Notes: generated by a model not told the origin, from the letters alone. A DNA stretch of 64,000 bases from Pseudomonas salomonii (GCF_900107155.1 NZ_FNOX01000004.1:310001-374000), one strand, 5' to 3'. Positions 17,214-27,840 are shown, counted from the first letter of the stretch. Numbers and translations: made by a program.

Positions 17214-17355
17214 TTCTCGTCACCCGGCGAGTCCTCTTGTGCTTCGTCCGGGATGTTGTTCGACAATCGAACAGCCCTCGTGCCTTGCACAGCACTGGTT
17301 TCAGTGCGTCCATCCGTCACAGGTTCGCTCCGACAAAAATCCACCGCCTGGATAA

Positions 17356-19260
<1,905 letters not shown>

Positions 19261-19267
19261 CACCCAC

Positions 19268-19374
19268 GATCGTTCCCACGCTCTGCGTGGGAATGCATCC
19301 CGTGACGCTCTGCGTCACAAAGGCGGACGCAGAGCGTCCTTAGCGGCATTCCCACGCAGAGCGTGGGAACGATC
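19268..19374. repeat. REP-like palindrome, CGTTCCCACGCTCTGCGTGGGAA class
   Basis: A third repeat class. The outer arms GATCGTTCCCACGCTCTGCG and its complement enclose a second nested palindrome (GTGACGCTCTGCGTCAC...GGACGCAGAGCGTCC). It separates thiC from the transporter gene. The same design recurs at 31039 and 34053. Confidence 0.9.
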
Positions 19375-19396
19375 ATGTCCCTCAGAGATAACACCC

Positions 19397-20686
19397 TTGA
19401 GCATTCAACCGAGTACTTACTCCCCTGAAACCGCGGTGCCCGCTGACAAGCGCGTGTTCGGCGCCCGCGACCTGTTCTCCCTGTGGTTCTCCCTCGGCAT
19501 CGGCCTGATGGTCCTGCAAACCGGCGCCCTGCTCGCGCCGGGCCTGGGCTTGTCCGGCTCGTTGCTGGCGATTTTCCTCGGCACGCTGGTCGGCGTAGTG
19601 CTGCTGGCTGCCGTCGGTGTGATCGGCAGCGATACCGGCCTGTCGGCCATGGCCGCGCTCAAACTCAGCCTCGGCAGCAAGGGCGCGAGCCTGCCGGCAT
19701 TGCTGAACCTGCTGCAATTGATTGGCTGGGGCTCGTTCGAGATCATCGTGATGCGCGACGCCGCCAGTTTGCTCGGCACGCGCGCGTTCAGCGAGGGCAG
19801 CCTGCTCGCCAGCCCATTGCTGTGGACGCTGTTTTTCGGTGGCTTGGCGACCTTGCTGGCAGTCAGCGGCCCTTTGACGTTTGTGCGGCAAATCCTGCGT
19901 AAATGGGGCATTTGGCTGCTGCTCGCCGCCTGCCTGTGGCTGACCTGGAACCTGTTCGCCAAGGCCGACCTCACGGGGTTGTGGGCCAAGTCCGGCGATG
20001 GCTCGATGCCGTTTGCGGTGGGCTTTGATATCGCCATCGCCATGCCGCTGTCGTGGTTGCCACTGATCGCCGATTACTCACGTTTCGGCCAGCGCGCCAA
20101 AAGCGTGTTCGGCGGGACGGCGTTGGGCTTCTTTATCGGTAATTTCTGGCTGATGAGCCTGGGCGTGGCCTACACCCTGGCGTTTGCGCCCAGCGGTGAG
20201 GTCAATGCGCTGTTGCTGGCGCTGGCCGGTGCCGGCTTGGGCATTCCGCTGCTGCTGATTCTGTTGGACGAGTCGGAAAATGCCTTTGCCGATATTCACT
20301 CGGCGGCGGTGTCCAGCGGTATGTTGCTGCGCTTGAAGGTCGAGCACCTGGCCTTGGCCATCGGTGTGATCTGCACCTTGATCGCCTGCCTGGCGCCATT
20401 GGCGCAGTACCAGAACTTCCTGCTGCTGATCGGCTCGGTATTTGCGCCGCTGTTCGGCGTGGTGCTGGTGGATCACTTTATCCTGCGCCGGCGTGGCCAG
20501 GGCAGGGTTGCCAACCTGCATTGGCCGGCGCTGGTGGCCTGGCTGGGTGGCATCGCCATCTATCACGTGCTGGCCAACCTGTATCCGGATATCGGCGCAA
20601 CCCTGCCGGCACTGGTACTGGCAGGGTTGTTACAGCTGGTGCTGGGGCGTGCGGTCAGTGGCGCGCCGGCATCAGCTCAGGCTTGA
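19397..20686 (+). CDS. cytX: Putative hydroxymethylpyrimidine transporter, NCS1 family
   Basis: A 429-residue permease with about 12 hydrophobic helices, of the purine-cytosine permease (NCS1) family. The conserved entry segment FGARDLFSLWFSLGIGLMVLQTG is present. Homologues named CytX are linked to thiamine genes and TPP riboswitches and are proposed to import hydroxymethylpyrimidine; placement right after thiC supports that. The TTG at 19397 (MSIQPSTYSPETAV) is the only sensible start after the REP element, with weak purines (CAGAGA) upstream. The 3' end overlaps the convergent DUF3298 lipoprotein gene by 32 bases. Whether the thiC riboswitch transcript reads through the REP into this gene is open. 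Confidence 0.85.
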   Translation: MSIQPSTYSPETAVPADKRVFGARDLFSLWFSLGIGLMVLQTGALLAPGLGLSGSLLAIFLGTLVGVVLLAAVGVIGSDTGLSAMAALKLSLGSKGASLPALLNLLQLIGWGSFEIIVMRDAASLLGTRAFSEGSLLASPLLWTLFFGGLATLLAVSGPLTFVRQILRKWGIWLLLAACLWLTWNLFAKADLTGLWAKSGDGSMPFAVGFDIAIAMPLSWLPLIADYSRFGQRAKSVFGGTALGFFIGNFWLMSLGVAYTLAFAPSGEVNALLLALAGAGLGIPLLLILLDESENAFADIHSAAVSSGMLLRLKVEHLALAIGVICTLIACLAPLAQYQNFLLLIGSVFAPLFGVVLVDHFILRRRGQGRVANLHWPALVAWLGGIAIYHVLANLYPDIGATLPALVLAGLLQLVLGRAVSGAPASAQA

Positions 20687-21401
20687 GCACGCCGGTGAGG
20701 CGCGCATAGGGGATGGTCATTTCGATCAGCCCCAGTGCGTAAGGGGCGATGGTGCTCACGTTGTACTTGAGCACCACACCGGCGCTGGTCAGGGCCACGT
20801 TCGGGGTTTTCTGGAACGGCCAGCTCTTCACGAACTCCGGGTCGCGGTCCATCTGCGAATTGATCAGCCAGGTGTTGTGGGCGACTTTCGCGGTGTTCCA
20901 GAACGCCTGTTCCTGGCCCGGCAGCAGCATGTCGGCCAGGCTCAGCTCTTTGTGCAGCAGGCGTGAATAGTTGATGAAACCGCGGCCGGGCGCGCCGTGG
21001 GCGGTGCCGGTATCCAGGTAACTGGACACTTCAACGATCACCAGTCCGTCATGCTGCTCACGTACCTTGGCTTGCAAGTACATGCTGTTGCGGTTCGGCG
21101 ACTCACGCAGGAACTTGTCGCGGTAGGCATTCAGGGTCGGCGGCACGCTGGCGCCGGGCATGGTGCGGGTCATTTGCAGCAGGCGTTGCTCAACAATGCT
21201 GTCCAGCTGCGGCTCGCTGGGGAAGTGCACGGTGTCGATGTTCACCAGCGGGCATTCCGGGCTGTTGCAGCCGGGTTTGATCTGTTCGGAAGTGTCCGGC
21301 CTGGTGTCCAGGGGCTTGAGGTAGCTGGGCTGGAACAGGCTCTGGCAAGCGCCCAGAGTCAAGGCAATACAGGCCACGGAGGCGATTTTTAAAAGCGACA
21401 T
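20655..21401 (-). CDS. DUF3298/RsiV-like lipoprotein
   Basis: A 248-residue predicted lipoprotein. The signal peptide ends in a lipobox at LTLGAC (C19), so the mature protein is lipid-anchored in the envelope. The rest fits the DUF3298 / RsiV-like fold seen in periplasmic proteins such as the Bacillus RsiV lysozyme-sensing anti-sigma factor: TAHGAPGRGFINYSR and LSLADMLLPGQEQAFW in the C-terminal half resemble the family core. No sigma factor gene adjoins it, so an anti-sigma role is not supported. It converges with cytX by a 32-base overlap and is divergent from nudF. The role is unknown; lysozyme binding or envelope maintenance is speculation. Confidence 0.82.
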   Translation of the reverse strand: MSLLKIASVACIALTLGACQSLFQPSYLKPLDTRPDTSEQIKPGCNSPECPLVNIDTVHFPSEPQLDSIVEQRLLQMTRTMPGASVPPTLNAYRDKFLRESPNRNSMYLQAKVREQHDGLVIVEVSSYLDTGTAHGAPGRGFINYSRLLHKELSLADMLLPGQEQAFWNTAKVAHNTWLINSQMDRDPEFVKSWPFQKTPNVALTSAGVVLKYNVSTIAPYALGLIEMTIPYARLTGVLKPELMPARH

Positions 21402-21595
21402 GTGCGTCCTTCGGAAATCGATGGAAAGCGAAAAAGAGTAGCGCTTCGACTGCGAACAAAGCCGTCAGTTCGCCACTAAGCTGATTAGAGTGAGTTTGAC
21501 GCTCGCCGTCTATCCCGGCAACCGGAAAGGGGCTGCATCAAGGGCCATGGGCGCGTTAGGATGGCGCGAATTGCACCTGCGTAACGAGGAAGGAT

Positions 21596-22213
21596 ATGAC
21601 GGACATTGCCAAATCGACGCCGAACACCATCGAGATCGTTCAGCGCGACAATGCCTACAAGGGCTTCTACCAGCTTGACCGCGTGCAACTGCGCCACGAG
21701 AAGTTCGATGGCGGCATGAGCCGGGTGATCAATCGTGAAGTCTTCGTTCGCCATGACGCGGTGTGCGTGCTGCCCTACGACCCGCAGCGCGATGAGGTGG
21801 TGTTGATCGAGCAGTTCCGTATCGGCGCCATGGGCCGTACCGGCAACCCATGGCTGGTGGAAATGGTCGCGGGCCTGATTGATAAGGACGAACAACCGGA
21901 GGAGGTTGCACACCGCGAGGCCGAGGAGGAAGCTGGCCTTACGTTCTCTGCGCTGTGGCCGATCACCAAATATTTCCCGTCGCCCGGTGGCAGTACCGAA
22001 TTCGTGCACTTGTATCTGGGCCGTTGCGACAGCTCGGGTGCTGGTGGCGTCCATGGACTGGAAGAAGAAGCAGAAGATATCCGCGTCACCCCTTGGGCGC
22101 TCGAAGATGCCCTGCAAGCGGTGCGTGACGGCAAAATTTCCAACGCAGCCAGCATTATCGCCCTGCAGTGGCTTGCGCTTAATCGCGCGGAAGTGAGGGG
22201 GTTATGGCAGTAA
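21596..22213 (+). CDS. nudF: ADP-ribose pyrophosphatase
   Basis: A 205-residue Nudix hydrolase cleaving ADP-ribose to AMP and ribose 5-phosphate. The full Nudix box is present: G-x5-E-x7-REAEEEAGL, in the segment beginning GLIDKDEQ. The PSPGGSTE loop after the box is characteristic of the ADP-ribose pyrophosphatase subfamily, and FVHLYLG follows. A GAGGAAGG site precedes the ATG at 21596. It opens the nudF-DUF1249-cpdA-yqiA-like-parE series, the same order as in E. coli. The last 10 bases overlap the next gene. Confidence 0.95.
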   Translation: MTDIAKSTPNTIEIVQRDNAYKGFYQLDRVQLRHEKFDGGMSRVINREVFVRHDAVCVLPYDPQRDEVVLIEQFRIGAMGRTGNPWLVEMVAGLIDKDEQPEEVAHREAEEEAGLTFSALWPITKYFPSPGGSTEFVHLYLGRCDSSGAGGVHGLEEEAEDIRVTPWALEDALQAVRDGKISNAASIIALQWLALNRAEVRGLWQ

Positions 22214-22653
22214 AGGCACGGGAACGATACCGAGTTGACCTGATCGGGCTGCAAGCGGCCTGCGAGGCCAACTATGCACGCTTGATGCGCTTGCTCCCCG
22301 ATATGCGTCACGCGCCTGAGGCGCGGCGGATTGCCGTGACCCATGGCGACCAGATGCTGGGCGTGCTGACCCTTGAGGTCATCGTCAACTGCCCGTACAC
22401 CACCACCTTGCGGGTACGCCAGGAGCACAGCCTGCCCTGGCTGCCGGTGCCGCAACTGGAGGTTCAGGTGTATCACGATGCCCGCATGGCCGAAGTCATC
22501 AGCGCCGAACATGCGCGACGCTTTCGCAGCATCTATCCTTATCCGAATGTGTTCATGCACCAGCCCGATGAGAAAGCACAACTGAATGTGTTCCTCGGTG
22601 AGTGGCTGAGCCATTGCCTGGCCCTGGGTCATGAATTTGAAGTCGTGCGCTAG
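22204..22653 (+). CDS. DUF1249 family protein (YqiB-like)
   Basis: A 149-residue small soluble protein of the DUF1249/YqiB family with no known function. Typical stretches are ANYARLMRLLPDM near the start and LEVQVYHDARMAEVI followed by YPNVFMHQPDEKAQLNVFLGEWL. Its ATG overlaps the nudF stop by 10 bases, so translation is probably coupled. The position between nudF and cpdA is conserved from enterics to pseudomonads, suggesting a link with nucleotide metabolism, but nothing in the sequence gives a reaction. Confidence 0.9.
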   Translation: MAVKARERYRVDLIGLQAACEANYARLMRLLPDMRHAPEARRIAVTHGDQMLGVLTLEVIVNCPYTTTLRVRQEHSLPWLPVPQLEVQVYHDARMAEVISAEHARRFRSIYPYPNVFMHQPDEKAQLNVFLGEWLSHCLALGHEFEVVR

Positions 22654-22654
22654 A

Positions 22655-22697
22655 TGTGAACTGCGTCTTTCCTCTTTGTGTCCTGCCCCAGCATAAT
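22655..22697 (+). promoter_or_regulatory. Candidate cpdA promoter with Vfr/CRP half-site
   Basis: TGTGA-N6-TC at 22655-22670 (perfect left half of the CRP/Vfr consensus, poor right half) precedes CATAAT at 22692-22697. The site would be centred about 41.5 bases before the expected transcription start, the class II activator position. Vfr-dependent control of cpdA is known in P. aeruginosa. Confidence 0.35.
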
Positions 22698-22739
22698 CGC
22701 GCCAGTTAACCATTCCTGTGATTGCCTTGGGAGAGCGCC

Positions 22740-23555
22740 TTGCCGAGCGTATCCACCGTGAACCCTGATGCGCCGGCGCTGCTGGTGCAGTTGTCCGACA
22801 GCCACCTGTTTGCCGAGGCCGACGGTTCGCTGCTGGGCATGAACACCCACGACAGCCTGCAGCGCGTGATCGGGTTGGTGCGCGAGCAGCAGCCGCAGAT
22901 CGATCTGGTGCTGGCCACGGGGGACTTGTCCCAGGACGGCTCGCTGGAGTCTTACCAGCAGTTTCGCGACCTGACCGGGCAGATCGACGCGCCGGCGCGC
23001 TGGATACCCGGCAACCACGACGAACCGCAGGTCATGGCCCATGCCGCCGTGCACAGTGATTTGCTGGAGCCGGTGGTCGACATTGGCCATTGGCGCGTCA
23101 CTTTGCTGGATTCGGCGGTACCGGGCTCGGTGCCCGGTTACTTGCAGGACCAGCAACTGCAATTGCTCGCCCAGGCCCTGAGCGAAGCGCCAAGCCGTCA
23201 TCATCTGGTGTGTTTTCACCATCATCCGGTCTCCATCGGTTGTGCGTGGATGGAGCCGATCGGCCTGCGCAACCCTGAAGCCCTGTTTGCCGTACTCGAC
23301 CGCTTCCCGCAGGTAAAGGCGGTGCTGTGGGGCCATGTGCACCAGGAAATCGACCGCGAGCGTAATGGCGTGCGCCTGCTGGCGTCGCCGTCCACCTGTA
23401 TCCAGTTCGCGCCGGGCAGCGAGGACTTCAAGGTCAGCGAGCAGGCGCCAGGGTATCGCTGGCTGCGATTGCATGCCGACGGACGGTTGGAGACGGGTGT
23501 GGAGCGGGTAAAAGGATTCGAATTTACCGTCGACTACGGCAGCAACGGCTATTAA
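22740..23555 (+). CDS. cpdA: 3',5'-cyclic AMP phosphodiesterase
   Basis: A 271-residue class III cyclic-nucleotide phosphodiesterase, cytoplasmic, hydrolysing cAMP and thereby limiting Vfr activity. The metallophosphoesterase ligands are all visible: QLSDSHLF (D, H), GDLSQDGS (D), GNHDE (N, H), HHHPV (H) and GHVHQE (H, H). The start is TTG at 22740, with GGGAGA about 6 bases upstream; an ORF opening six codons earlier lacks this spacing. It follows DUF1249 after 86 bases and is followed by a REP pair. Confidence 0.93.
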   Translation: MPSVSTVNPDAPALLVQLSDSHLFAEADGSLLGMNTHDSLQRVIGLVREQQPQIDLVLATGDLSQDGSLESYQQFRDLTGQIDAPARWIPGNHDEPQVMAHAAVHSDLLEPVVDIGHWRVTLLDSAVPGSVPGYLQDQQLQLLAQALSEAPSRHHLVCFHHHPVSIGCAWMEPIGLRNPEALFAVLDRFPQVKAVLWGHVHQEIDRERNGVRLLASPSTCIQFAPGSEDFKVSEQAPGYRWLRLHADGRLETGVERVKGFEFTVDYGSNGY

Positions 23556-23573
23556 CGGCTGTAAACACTGACC

Positions 23574-23669
23574 AAAATGAGGGAGCGGGCTTGCTCGCGA
23601 ATACGGTTTAAGAGTCGACAGATGTGCTGGCTGACCCACCGCATTCGCGAGCAAGCCCGCTCCCACATG
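23574..23669. repeat. REP pair, GGGAGCGGGCTTGCTCGCGA class
   Basis: Inverted REP copies of the same class as those at 3065 and 7043, but with an unrelated spacer, between the cpdA stop and the next gene on the same strand. Confidence 0.92.
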
Positions 23670-23759
23670 GGTTCTTTGCCGGCTGGACAATAGGGTACTC
23701 ACACACCACCCCGATCCCTGTAAACTGCGCCTCTTTGGCTGATGCACGGAGAGCCCGGC

Positions 23760-24368
23760 ATGTCCGCTTCGATTCTATATATCCACGGTTTCAACAGCGC
23801 GCCTGCGTCCAACAAGGCCACCCAGTTGACCACCGTGATGGACAGCCTCGGTTTGAGCGACCAATTGCGTGTGCCGGCCCTGCATCACCATCCGCGTCAG
23901 GCGATTCCTCAATTGGAAGAGGCCATTGCAGAGCTGGGACGGCCGCTGCTGGTGGGAAGCTCACTCGGCGGCTACTATGCAACCCATCTTGCCGAACGCC
24001 ATGGCCTCAAGGCGCTGCTGGTGAACCCGGCGGTCAGCCCGCATCGGATGTTTGACGGTTACCTGGGCACCCAGAAGAACCTCTACACCGATGAAACCTG
24101 GGAGCTGACCCACGACCACGTCACGGCCCTGGCCGAACTGGAAGTGCCAGCACCCCAGGACGCCGCGCGTTATCAAGTGTGGTTGCAGACCGGAGACGAA
24201 ACCCTGGATTATCGCCTCGCCCAGCAGTATTACCGGGCCTGTGCCTTGCGCATCCAGGCCGGTGGCGACCATGGTTACCAGGGGTTCGCCCAGCAATTGC
24301 CGGCCATGTTGAGTTTTGCCGGCATTGGCGCAGATCAGTATCAATCCTTGGACTTTGCAGCACTGTAA
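23760..24368 (+). CDS. YqiA-like alpha/beta-hydrolase (esterase)
   Basis: A 202-residue small alpha/beta-hydrolase of the YqiA/YcfP family. The oxyanion strand ILYIHGFNSAPASNKA is followed by the nucleophile elbow GSSLGG, with the Ser central. Near the C-terminus GGDHGYQGF provides the catalytic His. E. coli YqiA shows esterase activity on acyl-CoA and other short esters. The ATG at 23760 (MSASILYIHGF) has GGAGAG 7-8 bases upstream; an ATG six codons earlier is less well placed. A perfect 11-bp hairpin spans the stop codon. parE follows after 44 bases. Confidence 0.9.
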   Translation: MSASILYIHGFNSAPASNKATQLTTVMDSLGLSDQLRVPALHHHPRQAIPQLEEAIAELGRPLLVGSSLGGYYATHLAERHGLKALLVNPAVSPHRMFDGYLGTQKNLYTDETWELTHDHVTALAELEVPAPQDAARYQVWLQTGDETLDYRLAQQYYRACALRIQAGGDHGYQGFAQQLPAMLSFAGIGADQYQSLDFAAL

Positions 24369-24377
24369 AGTCCAAGG
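24346..24377 (+). other. Perfect 11-bp hairpin spanning a stop codon
   Basis: CCTTGGACTTT, a 10-base loop, then AAAGTCCAAGG. The TAA of the yqiA-like gene sits at the loop/stem junction. TTACCTTTT follows, an interrupted T-run, so it could be a weak intrinsic terminator or an RNA-stabilising structure before parE. Confidence 0.6.
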
Positions 24378-24412
24378 TTACCTTTTAATCGAACGACTCA
24401 CGACGAGACCCC

Positions 24413-26317
24413 ATGGCCACTCCCAGCGCTAGCTCTTATAACGCCGACGCCATCGAAGTCCTCTCGGGCCTCGACCCGGTGCGCAAACGCCCCGGCATGT
24501 ACACCGACACCAGTCGGCCGAACCACCTTGCCCAGGAAGTCATCGACAACAGCGTCGACGAAGCCTTGGCCGGGCACGCCAAGTCGGTACAGGTCATCCT
24601 CCACGCCGACCATTCCCTGGAAGTGTCCGACGATGGTCGCGGCATGCCGGTGGACATTCACCCGGAAGAGGGTGTGTCGGGCGTCGAGCTGATCCTTACC
24701 AAGCTCCATGCGGGTGGCAAGTTCTCCAACAAGAACTACCAGTTCTCCGGTGGCTTGCACGGTGTGGGTATTTCCGTGGTCAACGCCCTGTCCACCCTGG
24801 TGCGGGTCAAGGTCAAGCGCGACGGCAACGAGTACCAGATGACCTTCGCCGATGGCTACAAGGCCACCGATCTGGAAGTGATCGGCAGCGTCGGCAAGCG
24901 CAACACCGGCACCAGCGTGTACTTCGCGCCGGACCCGAAATACTTCGATTCACCAAAATTCTCCATCAGCCGCCTCAAGCATGTACTCAAGGCCAAGGCG
25001 GTGTTGTGCCCTGGCCTGCTGGTCAGCTTTGAAGACAAAGGCACCGGCGAAAAGGTCGAGTGGCACTACGAAGATGGCCTGCGCTCCTACCTGGAAGACT
25101 CGGTCAGCGACTTTGAACGCCTGCCCAACGAGCCGTTCTGCGGCAGCCTGGCGGGGAATAAAGAAGCCGTCGACTGGGCGCTGCTGTGGTTGCCCGAAGG
25201 TGGCGACAGCGTGCAGGAAAGCTACGTCAACCTGATCCCCACGGCCCAGGGCGGCACCCACGTCAACGGTTTGCGCCAGGGTTTGCTGGACGCCATGCGC
25301 GAGTTCTGCGAATACCGCAGCCTGTTGCCGCGCGGCGTGAAGCTGGCGCCGGAAGACGTGTGGGAGCGCATCGCGTTCGTGCTGTCGATGAAAATGCAGG
25401 AGCCGCAGTTCTCCGGCCAGACCAAAGAGCGTTTGTCGTCCCGCGAGGCGGCGGCGTTTGTCTCCGGTGTGGTCAAGGACGCGTTCAGCCTGTGGCTCAA
25501 CGAGCACCCGGAACTGGGCCTGGCCCTGGCGGAGCTGGCGATCAACAACGCCGGCCGTCGTTTGAAGGCCAGCAAGAAAGTCGAGCGCAAGCGCATCACC
25601 CAGGGCCCGGCACTTCCAGGCAAGCTGGCCGATTGCGCCGGGCAAGACCCGATGCGCTCCGAGCTGTTCCTGGTCGAAGGTGACTCCGCCGGCGGTTCCG
25701 CCAAGCAAGCGCGGGACAAGGAGTTCCAGGCGATCCTGCCGTTGCGTGGCAAGATCCTCAACACCTGGGAAGTCGACGGCAGCGAAGTCCTGGCCAGCCA
25801 GGAAGTGCACAACATTGCCGTGGCCATTGGTGTAGACCCGGGCGCGGCGGACATGAGCCAGCTGCGCTACGGCAAGATCTGCATCCTCGCCGACGCCGAC
25901 TCCGACGGCCTGCACATCGCCACGTTGCTCTGTGCGCTGTTTGTGCAGCACTTCCGCCCATTGGTGGATGCCGGTCACGTCTACGTCGCCATGCCGCCGT
26001 TGTACCGTATCGACCTGGGCAAAGAGATTTACTACGCCCTCGACGAAGCCGAGCGCGATGGCATCCTCGACCGCCTGGTAGCCGAGAAGAAACGCGGCAA
26101 GCCGCAGGTCACGCGATTTAAGGGCCTGGGTGAGATGAACCCGCCGCAGCTGCGCGAAACCACCATGGACCCGAACACTCGGCGCCTGGTGCAGTTGACC
26201 CTGGAAGACTTCGCGGGCACGTCGGAAATGATGGACATGCTGCTGGCGAAGAAGCGTGCGCCGGACCGCAAAGCCTGGCTGGAGTCCAAGGGTAACCTGG
26301 CCGAGGTACTGGGCTGA
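24413..26317 (+). CDS. parE: DNA topoisomerase IV subunit B
   Basis: A 634-residue ATPase subunit of topoisomerase IV, which unlinks daughter chromosomes. The GHKL ATP site shows EVIDNSVDEALAGH, DDGRGMPV and GGLHGVGISVVNAL. The Toprim domain has EGDSAGGSAKQARD and DADSDGLHIATLL. The length and the absence of the gyrase B insertion fit ParE (E. coli 630), as does its position near parC. The stop shares one base with the start of the next gene (TGATG), so parE and two following small genes appear co-translated towards parC. Confidence 0.97.
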   Translation: MATPSASSYNADAIEVLSGLDPVRKRPGMYTDTSRPNHLAQEVIDNSVDEALAGHAKSVQVILHADHSLEVSDDGRGMPVDIHPEEGVSGVELILTKLHAGGKFSNKNYQFSGGLHGVGISVVNALSTLVRVKVKRDGNEYQMTFADGYKATDLEVIGSVGKRNTGTSVYFAPDPKYFDSPKFSISRLKHVLKAKAVLCPGLLVSFEDKGTGEKVEWHYEDGLRSYLEDSVSDFERLPNEPFCGSLAGNKEAVDWALLWLPEGGDSVQESYVNLIPTAQGGTHVNGLRQGLLDAMREFCEYRSLLPRGVKLAPEDVWERIAFVLSMKMQEPQFSGQTKERLSSREAAAFVSGVVKDAFSLWLNEHPELGLALAELAINNAGRRLKASKKVERKRITQGPALPGKLADCAGQDPMRSELFLVEGDSAGGSAKQARDKEFQAILPLRGKILNTWEVDGSEVLASQEVHNIAVAIGVDPGAADMSQLRYGKICILADADSDGLHIATLLCALFVQHFRPLVDAGHVYVAMPPLYRIDLGKEIYYALDEAERDGILDRLVAEKKRGKPQVTRFKGLGEMNPPQLRETTMDPNTRRLVQLTLEDFAGTSEMMDMLLAKKRAPDRKAWLESKGNLAEVLG

Positions 26318-27312
26318 TGCGCACAGGCTTCGCCCTGGCGATCCTGATGTTGAGCGGGTTGGTGGCCACCCAAGGGGTGGCCGCGCCCGTGGCTGAGCTT
26401 AAGTTGGTCTCCGAACACCCGGTGGACGGCATGCGCGGTGGCAACCTGTCGGGCCTGGCGCTGTGTGGCCAGGACCTGTGGACCGTGTCCGACCGCGATG
26501 ACGACCAGATCTACCGCCTCGATATCAGCGCGCCGACCTGGAAGGCCGAAACCGTCAAGATCGAGGTGCCGCCGGTGCCCGAGTCCGGTCTGCCTTGGGG
26601 GCTGCGCTCGCGCACCAAGGCCGCCTCGTTCATTCGGGGCGGCGACCTGGATTTTGAAGGCATCACTTGTGACGCGGCCGGCAACCGTTACATTGTCAGC
26701 GAAGCCCATGCGGCGGTGTTGCAAGTGCCGGTGAGCGGCGCGCCTGAATGGTTGAAGATTGCTCCGGGCATGGTCCGCGAAGCGCGGGCGAGCGGGATGT
26801 TGCTGCACTTCAATGCCTTGTTCGAAGGCTTGGCGATCAACCCCGAAGGCAATCAGATCTGGCTGGCGGCCGAGCGTGAGCGACGAGGGTTGATCTCGAT
26901 CAAGCGTGGCCAGAGCGTGTGGGATTGCGACGGGCCCTGTGTGCTGCTGAGCGAGGCCGGCCAGGAAGTTCAGCCAGCGCAGTTTACTAATGCCAAGGCA
27001 GTGTCCAAGGACTTTGCCGACCTGGCGCTGTTTAACGGCAAGCTGTTTACCCTGGAGCGCAATGCGTTCCAGATTTGCCGGCGCGATGGGGTCACGGCCA
27101 AAGTCGAGCTGTGCTGGTCGTTTGCCGACGAAACCCTGGCACCGAACCGGCGTTATGCCCAGCCCTATGGCCTGGCCGAAGCCCTGGTGGTGGATGCCGA
27201 AGGGGCGTGGTTGGGCATCGACAATAATTTTGGCCCGCGTGCCGACGGTGAAAAACGCCCGGTGGTCTATCGTTTTGCCGCGCCGGCCGGTGGCTGGGGC
27301 GCCCAACCATGA
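26317..27312 (+). CDS. Esterase-like activity of phytase family protein
   Basis: A 331-residue exported protein. Residues 1 to about 22 form a signal peptide (LAILMLSGLVATQGVAAPVA). The mature part resembles the phytase-like beta-propeller/esterase domain: GNLSGLALCGQDLWTVSDRDD, GGDLDFEGITCD and LFEGLAINPEGNQIWLAAERERRG. Six cysteines in the mature part (one in LALCGQ, one in ITCD, then VWDCDGPC, FQICRR and ELCW) could form disulfides in the periplasm. The ATG overlaps the parE stop by 1 base and its end overlaps the retropepsin-like gene by 4. The substrate is unknown; a phosphatase or esterase role is from family naming only. Confidence 0.82.
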   Translation: MRTGFALAILMLSGLVATQGVAAPVAELKLVSEHPVDGMRGGNLSGLALCGQDLWTVSDRDDDQIYRLDISAPTWKAETVKIEVPPVPESGLPWGLRSRTKAASFIRGGDLDFEGITCDAAGNRYIVSEAHAAVLQVPVSGAPEWLKIAPGMVREARASGMLLHFNALFEGLAINPEGNQIWLAAERERRGLISIKRGQSVWDCDGPCVLLSEAGQEVQPAQFTNAKAVSKDFADLALFNGKLFTLERNAFQICRRDGVTAKVELCWSFADETLAPNRRYAQPYGLAEALVVDAEGAWLGIDNNFGPRADGEKRPVVYRFAAPAGGWGAQP

Positions 27313-27830
27313 CGGCAGCGCCGCCCGGCAAACGTGCCGGACGTGTACTGATGTTCGTGGCATGGGGCGCCGGGCTGTTTTTGGCCACGCGTTTTTTTGG
27401 GCAGTGGGAAGCGCGTCAGGAAAACCCCAATGCCGTGGTGACCTCGGAGCAGCACGAGGGTTACATCGAAGTGAAACTGCTGGGCAACGGCCAAGGGCAT
27501 TTTGTCGCCAGCGGCCAGATCAACGGTCAACCGGTGGAGTTTATGCTCGACACCGGCGCGACCGATGTGGCGGTGCCGGCCGAGTTGGCCGACCGCCTCG
27601 GGCTCCAACGTGGCCCGCCAGTGACCTTGAGCACCGCCAATGGGCGTAGCCAGGGCTACCGCACCCGCCTTGATCGCCTGAAGCTGGGCGATATCGTCCT
27701 GCAGGACGTGCGTGCGCTGGTAGCGCCGGGCCTGGGCGGCGAGCAGGTGCTATTGGGCATGAGTGCATTGAAACAACTTGAATTTACCCAGCGCAGCGGC
27801 ACCATGCTGCTGCGCCAGACCAAACAATGA
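27309..27830 (+). CDS. Retropepsin-like aspartic protease, membrane-anchored
   Basis: A 173-residue protein with one N-terminal membrane anchor ([18 protein letters not shown]) and a single-lobe aspartic protease domain of the TIGR02281 type. The catalytic motif is [12 protein letters not shown] with DTGA, and [12 protein letters not shown] corresponds to the conserved LLGMSFL near the C-terminus. Such single-domain enzymes would need to dimerise to be active, and the domain should face the periplasm. It overlaps the preceding gene by 4 bases and ends 10 bases before parC. Targets are unknown. Confidence 0.87.
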   Translation: MTAAPPGKRAGRVLMFVAWGAGLFLATRFFGQWEARQENPNAVVTSEQHEGYIEVKLLGNGQGHFVASGQINGQPVEFMLDTGATDVAVPAELADRLGLQRGPPVTLSTANGRSQGYRTRLDRLKLGDIVLQDVRALVAPGLGGEQVLLGMSALKQLEFTQRSGTMLLRQTKQ

Positions 27831-27840
27831 TGAGGCCCGC

